Positions 1 to 8,100 of a stretch of DNA of 10,024 nucleotides are shown one piece after another. Source of the DNA: Larix sibirica (lineage: Eukaryota; Streptophyta; Pinopsida; Pinales; Pinaceae); assembly GCA_004151065.3 (NCBI GenBank), contig NWUY0300108765.1:1-10024 (forward strand), given 5' to 3'. The number at the start of each line of letters is the position of its first letter. The first letter of the stretch is position 1. The translations under genes and the position numbers were made by a program. The notes under the pieces are model-generated. The model was not told where the DNA came from. It saw nothing but the letters and a program-made list of their open reading frames with translations, and did no database searches.

Positions 1-106
1 TTTAGAGATGCTACAAGAGAAATTGATGATCTATTGATGATGTATCCATGAAGAATGTTTAGTCTTATCGATTATCATTTAAGAATTTAAAATATTTTGA
101 ACAGTA

Positions 107-1159
107 AATGATCTAAATGGAAGTGATGTTGGAGCCAACACAAGTGGACAACAATATGCAGTTGAAGTTATTAAGCTTCATGGGACTATGCAAAATATTT
201 ACAAGGATTATGAAGAGAAACACTACTTGAAGAGAAACACTACTTGTTGCGCCTAATGGATTCTTTGGAGTTGACAGGTTGAATGAGCTTCTTCAACTAA
301 TGGGACTGAATATTTTGAATGTCATTACACACCCTTTATACAACTTTGGGTTAGGTACATAAAACTAAAAAGCTATAATTTTTCACTTAAATAATTTTAT
401 CTTTCAGCTAGCTAGGATATTAACTTATTAATAAGTTTCTTGTTGACCAATGGTGGATAATGAACTTGTCTAAAAGATATAAGATCTCTCATATTTGAGC
501 CAAGAATAATTTGCATTCAAAGGCCTACAAACTATCCCGCAGAATTGTGGGCCTTGGTCAAAATGCTTGGTGGGTGAAATAGGGAGAGGTTATAATAGTG
601 GGGACAATATCATAACCAATGCTTTTGTAATGAATTTTTGGTAATTTTGATATTCCATTACTTTAAACCAATTATTTGAATTGTAATTGTTGGTTGATGG
701 CGAGTTGATTTGCAGTAGAGAAGCTTCTATTTTCACTTCAAACACATTAACGAAATCAGTTAGAACAAATAAGAATTCTTAAGTGACTTTTTGGTGAATG
801 TGTATATATTTTTAGTCACGTTGTATTGGTTAAATTTTGCCATGACATTGCATATGTTTTTTAAAGGACTTTTTAAATGATGGCAATTCAATGATGTGTG
901 AAATTGGTTTATATTAAAAAAAATTATATCCAAAAACTGAATGAATAAGTCATGAAGCTAAAGACACTTACATAATTTGATCTTTTATTTTCAAAGGTAA
1001 GATAAAAGACTTGGGCTTTCATTTCAATGGGGACAAGTATTTAGAGCAGCTTGGCATGTCATCAATGTTCAATACCAGTTCTTTCTACAGAGAAAGCTTG
1101 ATTGGTGGTAACTATGGCTCTCAAAACATGACTTTTGTGCCAAATACTGATTATTATAG
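107..1159 (+). pseudogene. Heparanase-like glycoside hydrolase family 79 pseudogene, middle exons only
   Basis: Three pieces translate to consecutive parts of a plant heparanase-like (GH79, secreted beta-glucuronidase type) protein. Piece 1 (107-354) gives NDLNGSDVGAN, then, after frame changes, LVAPNGFFGVDRLNELL and VITHPLYNFGL. Piece 2 (about 451-640) gives DNELV, SYL, then LVGEIGRGYNSGDN and NAFVMNFW. Piece 3 (about 1037-1159) gives YLEQLGMSSMFNT, LIGGNYG and FVPNTDYY. GT donors remain at 355, 641 and 1160, so this is a DNA-level copy with introns, not a processed copy. Family knowledge: the acid/base Glu lies in a GNEL motif and the nucleophile in GE(S/A)GGAYNSG. Here the first reads NDL (Glu to Asp), while the nucleophile Glu is kept. 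In-frame stops at 471, 480 and 507 plus a 17-bp duplication at 212-245 break it. The signal peptide, N-terminal third and the C-terminal part after DYYS were not found. Identity is confident; non-function is very likely. Confidence 0.87.
212..245 (+). repeat. 17-bp perfect tandem duplication inside the GH79 exon
   Basis: The unit GAAGAGAAACACTACTT occurs twice back to back (212-228 and 229-245). Its length is not a multiple of three, so it shifts the reading frame between the QNIYKDYEEK part and the LVAPNGFF part of the GH79 remnant. Other indels must also lie nearby, because removing one copy does not by itself restore the expected frame. Confidence 0.9.
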
Positions 1160-2214
1160 GTGAAACTTGTAATATTTATATATAGAATCTCTAAAGTCTT
1201 TGTATTAATTTCAAAAAAATCAATTGATAGAGCTATGAATTGATCCACCAAACAGAAAAATGTTATTTAAATATATAAAAACAATATAACTATGAACTAA
1301 TCCAATAAATAGATCAATGTTATTTAAATGTGGAGAAATAATTGAAATTTACAGCTAAATTTTGTATCATCTCAGTGTTCCACATTTAGATATATCTATA
1401 TATGTTTCTTTCAAAATGTTTTCCAAACATTCATAGTTTGATACTTTTCTTTCCTTGAATTGTAATGCAATGCACTTCTTTGCAATTGACTCAGGGAACA
1501 CTTGCTCTTGCCACAGTATGGAAGTATGTCGCCTTGGATTTTGAATCTGGATTCGGATTGGGATGATTGCATACTTTTTTTTAAACCAAGTTCCTTTCCA
1601 AAAATATTATGTTTTGGAATCGCTCTATCATTAGCATAACCTTTGTTCATTTATCGTCATTCTCGTCATTGCAATTTGAAATAATTCATTGAGTTGAAAG
1701 GTCAGCATACGAGCTTTCACTAATGCACGTGTTCGCTAAAAGCCCCAACTTTCATAGTACGGGTTTAAGAGTAGTCAAAACCTTTATGAGAATCCACTTT
1801 TTCTACTACATAGGACACAGTTCAATTTCTTGCTACTATATGACAGAGGTACCTTGCAATACAACTCTGATCCCTTATTGTAGATTTAGACATGAAATTA
1901 AATTTGGGCTAGTAACAGAATTATGTGTTCGCATCTTTGAGTAAATAAATATTACTAATATGCATTTCCTTTGTTAAAAAATACTGAATAGAAAGAATTT
2001 TAATCTCTTTTTTAATCTTTTTGTAATATTTATACATTCCTTTAATTTTAGAAATCATTATGTTTTTCTATATACAATTCCAATTTGTTGTTCTTAGCGG
2101 GTAGCTTTATGCTTTTCAGGAAAAAACAATTTTCTCTTACATGAGCAGAATTCTTTGTATTGGAGATTCCTTGTTAAAATCCTCAAATACACTCACTTAC
2201 AACACCTCATCCAC
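1160..2214. other. AT-rich interval with no recognised gene
   Basis: This stretch follows the last GH79 exon I can see and would hold its next intron and final exons if the gene were intact. I could not find the expected ALLWHRLMG-type exon. It contains an imperfect tandem duplication near 1224-1337. A minus-strand open frame of 79 codons (1411-1650) and a plus-strand one of 73 codons (1723-1944) match no family I recognise and lack convincing coding features. The stretch at 1690-1940 has a few CpGs and is slightly less AT-rich than its surroundings, so it may be a separate small insertion. Confidence 0.5.
1224..1337 (+). repeat. Imperfect tandem duplication, period about 57 bp
   Basis: The stretch holding GCTATGAATTGATCCA and TGTTATTTAAAT (from 1232 and 1261) recurs 57 bp downstream as ACTATGAACTAATCCA and TGTTATTTAAAT (from 1289 and 1318). 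The two halves have diverged by several substitutions, which suggests an old duplication. It lies just after the last recognisable GH79 exon, in what would be intron sequence. Confidence 0.65.
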
Positions 2215-2838
2215 ACTTACTTCTCGACAAAATTAAATCACGAAATATCCTTCATCTATCTTATAGACTTACAACAAATTCTCTATCAAATGTGTTGGTT
2301 CTATCATGAATTTAACGAGTATAATATATTTAAGCATCAATGGAAATCCCTTCAATGTTGATGAAATGCCCCAAGTATTGGGGCATTTATCTTGGCTTAC
2401 ATGGCTATACTTAACAAATGCCAATTTGGGAAGAATCATCCCAAATATCATAGGTAACCTCCCAAACCTGGCTCCTCTAGAGCTATCCTTCAATTATTTT
2501 TCGACTGGGATACCTATGGAAATAGTCATTCTTAATAACTTAAAATAGAAATCTCTCTAGACAAACCCCTAAGGTTTCAAAAATTTTAGCTCCTTGAGTT
2601 TCTTTTATGCCACCAATGATATGATATATAGAACAATATCCAAGATGGTTAGCTCGAAGATCCTGGTTTCTCTTCAGTTGTTTGAGAATAATTTGTTTAG
2701 GAAAAACCCAATGAATTAGTATCCATGGGATATTTAATAAACATTATCATATCTATGTATAATAATAAATTTGTGGGTCTCTTTGCTTTGAAATTAAAGA
2801 ATGAGAGAAATGCTTTCCCATTCCATCTATGTATGTAG
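2215..2838 (+). pseudogene. Leucine-rich-repeat receptor kinase (HAIKU2/HAESA-like, clade XI) ectodomain fragment
   Basis: The plus frame at 2306-2548 encodes consecutive plant extracellular LRRs: SIMNLTSIIYLSINGNPFN, then LSWLTWLYLTNANLG, then IIGNLPNLAPLELSFNYFS followed by GIP. The same frame continues past stops at 2546, 2555 and 2567 with FKNFSSLSFFYATND and ILVSLQLFENNLF. After a frameshift near 2710 a new frame runs to a stop at 2836 with NELVSMGYLINI and SMYNNKFVG. The order of repeats, the NPFN motif and the LVSLQLFENN repeat are those of the HAIKU2-like branch of clade XI receptor kinases, which sense peptide ligands at the plasma membrane. Weaker similarity (TYNKFSIK) extends upstream to about 2215. 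No signal peptide, transmembrane segment or kinase domain was found, so this is only a central ectodomain piece. It is certainly broken; the exact subfamily is less sure than the LRR identity. Confidence 0.85.
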
Positions 2839-3690
2839 AAAGGAAACTTTGGGTACAAACATCAATAATATACCAAGAGGGAATTTGAGATACAACATCA
2901 CAAATATACAAATAAGAAAAAACTTAATGACTACGTGTTAGTATGGTATATATGAAACACAGTGGGTCCTTGAGATGCAGGAATCAATGGCCTATCAATA
3001 TCATTTCCTTTATTTACAGATTAAATTATCACTACAATTGGGAGGAAAATCTATTAAAACATTCCAATTGTTAAATAGAAAACCCTAATCAATGAACTAC
3101 ATCAATTTTGGTGTCAACTTGTGTGGAAAACTCAGAAATAGACCACTTTAAGAAGATGATGGTTTAGATATGAAACTTCTATTTCTTCTACTGATGAGGG
3201 CATGTTAAGTTATAGTATCTGTCTAAAACCATCAGTACCAACTATCACTACCATAGTCTTCTAACACCTTTCACCCAAAATATGCCTAGATATTCCTTTC
3301 CCTCTATTGGAGTATCTACCACTCTAAAATGTTGTTTATACCATTCCTATTGTCACATTGAGGATATTATTGGAATTGAATGTGAATAAAGCATGAAGAA
3401 CCCACCTTGTTCTCAAATAATAATGGAACAATTAAAAATGGATTATAATTGAGTAAATCATGGAACCATACTATTATATTTGTCCCTGTAATTCCTTAGC
3501 TAAGGGTGCAAGTGATTCATATGATTTTTCTGGTCCCAATAGTTGATGTTATTATTGAATTTCAAGGCCTTACATTTAATATGTAATATTAGACTTTTAA
3601 GTAGTAGAAATCATACCCATAGATGCTATTGTTTTAGATGCTCTTCAATCCTCCTTATTTAAGTTGGTTGAGAGTATCAACTACCTAGAT
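2839..3690. other. Interval with no recognised gene
   Basis: After the LRR remnant I found no kinase domain or further LRRs in any frame. Stops are frequent on both strands. The last part (about 3400-3690) may be promoter or leader-intron sequence of the DAHP synthase remnant that follows. That is inferred only from its position upstream of a splice-acceptor-like site at 3704. Confidence 0.45.
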
Positions 3691-3784
3691 CAATTTTTGT
3701 TGCAGGCCATCCTTTTTCTTTGAGAGTTTAATCCCCATTTCCTTCCAATTTGGAGGCATTTGAGGATAAAACTCTGTGTGCACA
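3691..3784 (+). other. Possible 5' UTR and leader-intron acceptor of the DAHP synthase remnant
   Basis: A pyrimidine-rich tract ending in TTTTTGTTGCAG (AG at 3704-3705) has the form of a plant 3' splice site. It is followed by 79 bp of T-rich leader-like sequence up to the ATG at 3785. This would fit a 5' UTR intron in the parental gene. It is an inference from form and position; no donor site was identified with confidence. Confidence 0.4.
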
Positions 3785-4303
3785 ATGGCATTGGTTTCTT
3801 CACAAATGGCTATCACAAGCTCTATGTTTCCCCTAGACAAGTCCTTAGTAAGGATAGCCAAAGACTCTCACTTATGTAATCCATTGAATCAGAAAATGAT
3901 GGAAAGAGCAAATAGAATTAAGAAAAATATCCCACTCAAAGGTAAGGTTTTCCAGATCTCAAAATTGGAGTCTCATCATGTTCTTCCTCTCCAAGGGATC
4001 TGAATGGGTGGATACTTAAGAGTTGGAAATTCAAAAATTCCCTCCAACTACACCAATACCAAGATCCTAAAGAGCTAGAGTCTCTAAAATATATTTTGAA
4101 TACCTTTCATTTGGTTTTACCCATAGATAACAAAAATCTATAAGAAAGGCTTGGAAAAGCTTCTATGGGTAAGGGTTTTTTGTTGCAGGAGGGGACTGTG
4201 CAGAGAGTTTCAAGGAATTTAATGCTAATAACATAAGATACCTTGTGTCCTCTTACATATGGGTGTTGTGTGCATGTTTGGACGATAAATGTATGTAATC
4301 AAA
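3785..4303 (+). pseudogene. Plant DAHP synthase (3-deoxy-D-arabino-heptulosonate 7-phosphate synthase) pseudogene, first coding exon
   Basis: The family makes DAHP from phosphoenolpyruvate and erythrose 4-phosphate, the first step of the shikimate pathway in plastids. From the ATG at 3785 the frame gives MALVSSQMAITSSMFPL and a basic, Ser-rich stretch, as expected of a chloroplast transit peptide, up to a TGA at 4001. A shifted frame from 4000 gives ILKSWKFKNSLQL, then PKELE and LGKASMGKGFLLQ, matching the start of the mature plant enzyme, with a stop at 4141. A 1-bp loss after CAG (4186-4188) moves to another frame with GGDCAESFKEFNANNIR, a hallmark of class II plant enzymes. A third change near 4245 gives VLLHMGVVCMFG and then VIK before a GTAAGT donor at 4304. 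All later exons, with most of the active site, are missing from the window. Identity is very secure, and the copy cannot make enzyme. Confidence 0.92.
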
Positions 4304-4820
4304 GTAAGTTGCTATTCGTTAACAAATATTACATCATTGCTCCAAAATTTACATTGTTTTGCATAGAAGTAACATCTTTCCTTCTAAAATCAATGCTTGT
4401 TAGGAGCTATTGTTGCATGAATAGGTTTCTTTCATGTCACTATTAAATGCATGAACATTCCATCAACTACTTTCTGCAAGTATCTTCGATTGTTGGTATG
4501 AAATATAACACAAGAAAATCCTTGGATTCGTCTTGTCCAATAACAATCTAGCCTTAGCGCTACAAGTCTACAAGTTCCAACCATTCAAGGATTGTAAGTA
4601 GTTACACATCACCAAGGGTAGGTAATTTCAATTTATATTCTACTCAATGAAATAGAGGATCAATCCTAGGTGCAATTTCTACAAGAGATCCTTGGTAGCT
4701 ACTTCAAGAAATGACCCAAAAAGACCTCCAACTATCCCTTAATAAGAGATTCCACTAAGGTGTTTTTTTTAATTTCAATATGCCACGGGAAAGGCATTTA
4801 AGGCATGAACATAAGGCATA
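4304..4820. other. Remnant intron and unassigned sequence up to the LTR
   Basis: The stretch begins with the GTAAGT donor of the DAHP synthase remnant. No following exon (GRMAGQFAKPRS-type sequence) was found on either strand up to the LTR or beyond it. The rest is unrecognised sequence with no long open frame of coding character. Its last five bases, GCATA (4816-4820), form the left target-site duplication of the LTR. Confidence 0.55.
4816..4820 (+). repeat. Left target-site duplication of the solo LTR
   Basis: GCATA directly precedes the TGTAACACCC terminus and is repeated exactly at 5894-5898 after the right terminus. Five bases is the usual duplication length for plant LTR retrotransposons. 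Confidence 0.75.
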
Positions 4821-5137
4821 TGTAACACCCCATTTTTGACCCCGATATGTATAAAAATGTAAATATGTATGAAAGGGATACAAGCCAGATATGCATGGTC
4901 TAGAGTGACCAAGACATGTAAATTTGTAAATTCCCACTGTTTAATATAAAAATTAATGGTTGTTGTAGACTAAAGGACAAAATAAAAGATACGGGGGACT
5001 ATCCTTCAACAAGAGGGGACAAGGTACCTAACCCATACATGCCACCTATCCAACTCTCTTTGGGAAAGTGAAAAGTGTCCAACCTAATGCATGCAACTTG
5101 TTCACTTTGGTGCCACTTATCTAGCCTCAAGCATGCA

Positions 5138-5148
5138 TACAAATAGAG
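5138..5148 (+). promoter_or_regulatory. TATA-like element inside the LTR
   Basis: TACAAATAGAG, followed by an AG-rich tract, resembles the TATAAATAGAG core promoter common in plant LTRs, with one substitution. It lies about 320 bp into the LTR, a plausible U3/R border. It rests on sequence form alone. Confidence 0.4.
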
Positions 5149-5361
5149 AGAGGTAGCTTTCATTCCATCATTCCTTCATGTCAAAGAGAATACCTCCTGG
5201 ATTCCAATCCTGATTTATCTACTGCAGAACCCTATCACCCTGAGGTAGCATTTTATACTACCCTCTACAATTTTGCACCATCATCACCCTGTTGTACAGA
5301 ATGAAACAAACAAAGAACAATGGAACTTCCTCTAGCCTCGAAAGGGATTAGATGTAACAAA

Positions 5362-5421
5362 CCCGAGGTACTGTTATCTAAGAGAAGGGATCCCGAGATA
5401 CTGTTAACTCAGATAAGGGAG
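5362..5421 (+). repeat. Imperfect 30-bp tandem duplication inside the LTR
   Basis: CCCGAGGTACTGTTATCT (from 5362) recurs as CCCGAGATACTGTTAACT (from 5392), each followed by an AGATAAGGGA-like end. A weaker third partial copy may follow near 5424-5440 (TTGGCTAAGGGAT). Such short repeats are common in U3 or R regions of plant LTRs, but no function can be assigned. Confidence 0.7.
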
Positions 5422-5893
5422 CCCCATTCCTTGGCTAAGGGATAGCTATAGCTATAGAAACCAACACCTTCTTGTGGAGTGATAGTCCCATCTCAGGGGT
5501 TGCATGTCAAAGTAATATAAGGCTTGATAGAGCCTATGGATAGGTGCAACATCCTTGGTATGAAGACAACCGGTTACATTTTCAAATAAGTATTTCCATG
5601 TGTGTGAAATGTGTTGTAAATACTATTGAAATATGATCAAGGTAGTATTGTTGAATGCCTATTTAATTACCTGGAATTACTATTTTAAATGGAATTGCAT
5701 TCTTAACAATTATGTTTGCATAGATTTCATACATGTTTAAATGTCCATGTTCTTCAACTATATTCATAAATTCGCTATAAATTCCAATTTAACCAGTAGA
5801 AAAATGAATTGGAAGGACATGGGTGTTTCATGGGTAAAATTATGGTTGTTTTCACAGTTTAATTGGTATTGTGAGGTCACTGGGTTCGTGATA

Positions 5894-5898
5894 GCATA
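5894..5898 (+). repeat. Right target-site duplication of the solo LTR
   Basis: GCATA follows the right LTR terminus GTGATA and matches the five bases before the left terminus exactly. Confidence 0.75.
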
Positions 5899-6460
5899 CA
5901 ATTATTAGTTGGCCTTTAAATCATGTTGACTATGCTCAGAGTTCAACTATATTATTTTGCTTGAAATTAGGTCATCCCTAGTGTTTAATGTGCATAGGCC
6001 GGCCCCCTTTTATTGTCTTACAAGAAGGTTGGCCTCGGTGTATTTTAAGATGAAGTTCTACACATCATGAGACTTGTATACCCTTTAATATATCTTTTGA
6101 GAAGACATTTTATAGTTGTACCAACATGGCATGCAACCTCTTGAGATGACACATGGAGAATGTTGGGTGAGTGCGATAATCATTTGTTGCTACATAACCA
6201 TGGATGGATTTTTTCTTGGAAGTGTTGATCTGTAGGCTAAAATCAAAGAGAGCACAAGAGAATCCCCTGTATTTTACTCCCAACACTCAAAGTAATGGGA
6301 TTTTTTGTTGATTATGAATCCAAAAACACCCATAAATGTCCAAAACAAAAGGTTTAAGGTTACATCTTCACCCAAAATGCAAGTACAAGTCTATTTTCTA
6401 CTAATTCATGGCCCATAATTGATGAAATAAGGTTAGTGATACCCAAAAACTATTTTATTT
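5899..6460. other. Interval with no recognised gene
   Basis: No open frame of note and no recognisable protein remnant on either strand. A short GC-rich patch, GGCCGGCCCCC, lies at 5998-6008. The sequence just before the tandem array (TATTTTATTTCAATAC) resembles the unit junction inside the array (CACTATTTCAATAC), so the array probably grew from this point. Confidence 0.45.
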
Positions 6461-7018
6461 CAATACTTCCTAAAGTTTCACCTCATAACTAATTTTGTGG
6501 AGCTTACTTCCAAATAGGTTTATAGTCTAATTCGAATTGCTTATAATTGTATTTTTTGTCAAGGTGAGTTAATTCATGCCCATGAATGACTAAAAGCATT
6601 GCCACCTAACATTTTTCTTGAATTAACTCACTATAATGAACACTATTTCAATACTTCCTCAAGTTTCACCTCATAACTAATTTTGTGGAGCTTACTTCCA
6701 AATAGGTTTATATTCTAATTCTAATTGCCTATAATTGTATTTTTTGTCAAGGTGAGTTAATTCATGCCCATGACTAAAAGCATTACCACCTAACATTTTT
6801 CCTTGAACTAACTCACTATAATGAACACTATTTCAATACTTCCTAAAGTTTCACCTCATAACTAATTTTGTGGAGCTTACTTCCAAATAGGTTTATATTC
6901 TAATTCTAATTTCCTATAATTGTATTTTTTGTCTAGGTGAGTTAATTCATGCCCATGACTAAAAGCATTGCCACCTAACAATTTTTCTTGAATTAACTCA
7001 CTATAATGAACACTATTT
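6461..7018 (+). repeat. Three tandem copies of a unit of about 185 bp
   Basis: Copies start with CAATACTTCCT at 6461, 6649 and 6834 and end with CACTATTT at 6648, 6833 and 7018 (188, 185 and 185 bp). By eye the copies differ at only about five to ten positions plus 1- and 4-bp indels. The extra 4 bp of copy 1 is a small ATGA duplication near 6582-6589. Each unit has two arms, GTGAGTTAATTCA and TGAATTAACTCAC, in inverted orientation about 40 bp apart. There is no coding potential. The unit length is near that of plant satellite monomers, but three copies do not make a satellite array. Confidence 0.93.
6564..6631 (+). repeat. Inverted repeat within tandem copy 1 (13-bp perfect arms)
   Basis: GTGAGTTAATTCA (6564-6576) and its exact reverse complement TGAATTAACTCAC (6619-6631) flank a 42-bp spacer. 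The same pair is present in copy 3 (6937-6949 and 6989-7001). In copy 2 the right arm has one mismatch (TGAACTAACTCAC). Confidence 0.85.
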
Positions 7019-8100
7019 CATTTATCATAATCAATTTATGTGTCTTTTTTTGTCAAAGGCATTATTGTCAAACTCTAGACAAAATTTGATATCATGGTTT
7101 AATGATAAATTGAAGGTGTTAAATCATGATGGAACACTCCACTGTTGATTAATTTTCCTAGGTTAGTTTGAATTTATGCTATCATTCTCATTTTGAGTTT
7201 TTGGATTGCACTTGTCTTTACATTTTCTAACTTTTACTTCTAGTGTCAAAGTAGTCTCCTTGAGTTTTTTAGGCTTGTTTCTTTAAAATGTTTCTAGTTA
7301 GTTTTTTTACTTTCCTATGGAATTGATTTCTTTCATTCTTTCGGAGTTATTTTCTTTAATAATAAGAATCCTCTTCTAAATTATGCAGAAATGTAGACAT
7401 TTAACAAGGAATCATAGAGATTCATTGCTTCATTTCCTGAATTGCTTGCAAGTGCAAAATTTTTCATATTCATCCTAGAAGTCAATGTTTTTGGTGTGAT
7501 AGAGGGACAAGGTTACATTACTAGGAATTTTTACATCCTCATCTGAACACAAGACTATGAAAAAGACCCTTGGTCAATTGGCACTACTACATCAAGGTCA
7601 TAACAAATTCAACTTATGTAAAATTTTCCATATTTTTTTGATCCCCTTGCTCATTAGGATTGCTTGTATGAAAATTTTGTTGTGCGCTACTTTTTGGAAA
7701 TTGGAACTAATTTTGGGTGGTTGTCAAGTCAAGTTTGGTGGAATGCATAATGAAATTATGATGAGCAAAGGTTTCCATATGCCCCAATCCTTAAAAATTT
7801 AACCACAAACTAGGTGAAGGACTTGTATCTCTTGGGCCATAATACTTGGTCATTTCCTTTGTTCCTCCACTTCTTTGTGTTTCCCCATAATTTAGTTTTG
7901 CTTGCATATTTTAATATGTGTTTTTGTTCTTCTAGCATCCCGTAGTATATAATGGCTCTGAATTATCACTGGTTTTCTTCCCTTTACCCACACTTTCTCA
8001 TGGTGATGACATGGCATCACTTGTGTTAGCACTAGATGTGTGCTAGGTATTTGGGAGGATTTTTGTGAAGTGAGGAGGTTTGGATTCATGGAGGTAACCA
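7019..8100. other. AT-rich interval with no recognised gene
   Basis: T-rich sequence with many stops. One open frame of 81 codons (7557-7802, plus) is hydrophobic and Leu/Ile/Phe-rich, has no motif I know and is most simply chance. Stretches such as TTTTTGTTCTTCTAG (ending at 7938) look like splice acceptors but have no coding exon beside them. Confidence 0.5.

Larger units (their letters stand above)
4821..5893 (+). mobile_element. Solo LTR of an LTR retrotransposon, about 1073 bp
   Basis: The left end reads TGTAACACCCC, a common terminus of plant LTRs. The right end reads GGGTTCGTGATA, an imperfect inverted match to it, with the usual final CA mutated to TA. Exact 5-bp duplications (GCATA) flank the element. 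No primer-binding site, gag or pol follows the right end and no second LTR is present, so recombination between two LTRs of one insertion probably left this single copy. Inside are a TATA-like stretch (TACAAATAGAG at 5138), a short tandem duplication of 30 bp (5362-5421) and no open frame of note. A Ty3/gypsy origin is my guess from the terminus and length only. Orientation is assigned from the TATA-like box and is tentative. Confidence 0.78.

Noticed and set aside
1411-1650. Minus-strand open frame of 79 codons
   Set aside because: No motif or family was recognised and the composition fits chance, although it could be an old element fragment.
1681-1944. Plus-strand open frame of 73 codons and nearby RAFTNARVR reading as the missing final GH79 exon (LRAYAHC region)
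   Set aside because: The resemblance covers only a few residues, the frame breaks at once and the ALLWHRLMG segment that should come first is absent.
4175-4188. TTTTTTGTTGCAG looks like an intron acceptor inside the DAHP synthase remnant
   Set aside because: It is the coding sequence for the FLLQ that directly precedes GGDCAESF in the plant enzyme, so no intron is needed; only a 1-bp loss separates the two frames.
6161-6170. TGTTGGGTGA as the start of a copia-type LTR
   Set aside because: No matching terminus, target-site duplication or internal element sequence was found.
6461-7018. Tandem repeats considered as a CRISPR-like array
   Set aside because: The units are contiguous, about 185 bp long and without unique spacers, in plant-type DNA.
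7557-7802. Plus-strand open frame of 81 codons, hydrophobic
   Set aside because: It is in T-rich DNA where Phe, Leu and Ile codons arise by chance. There is no family match and no supporting signals.
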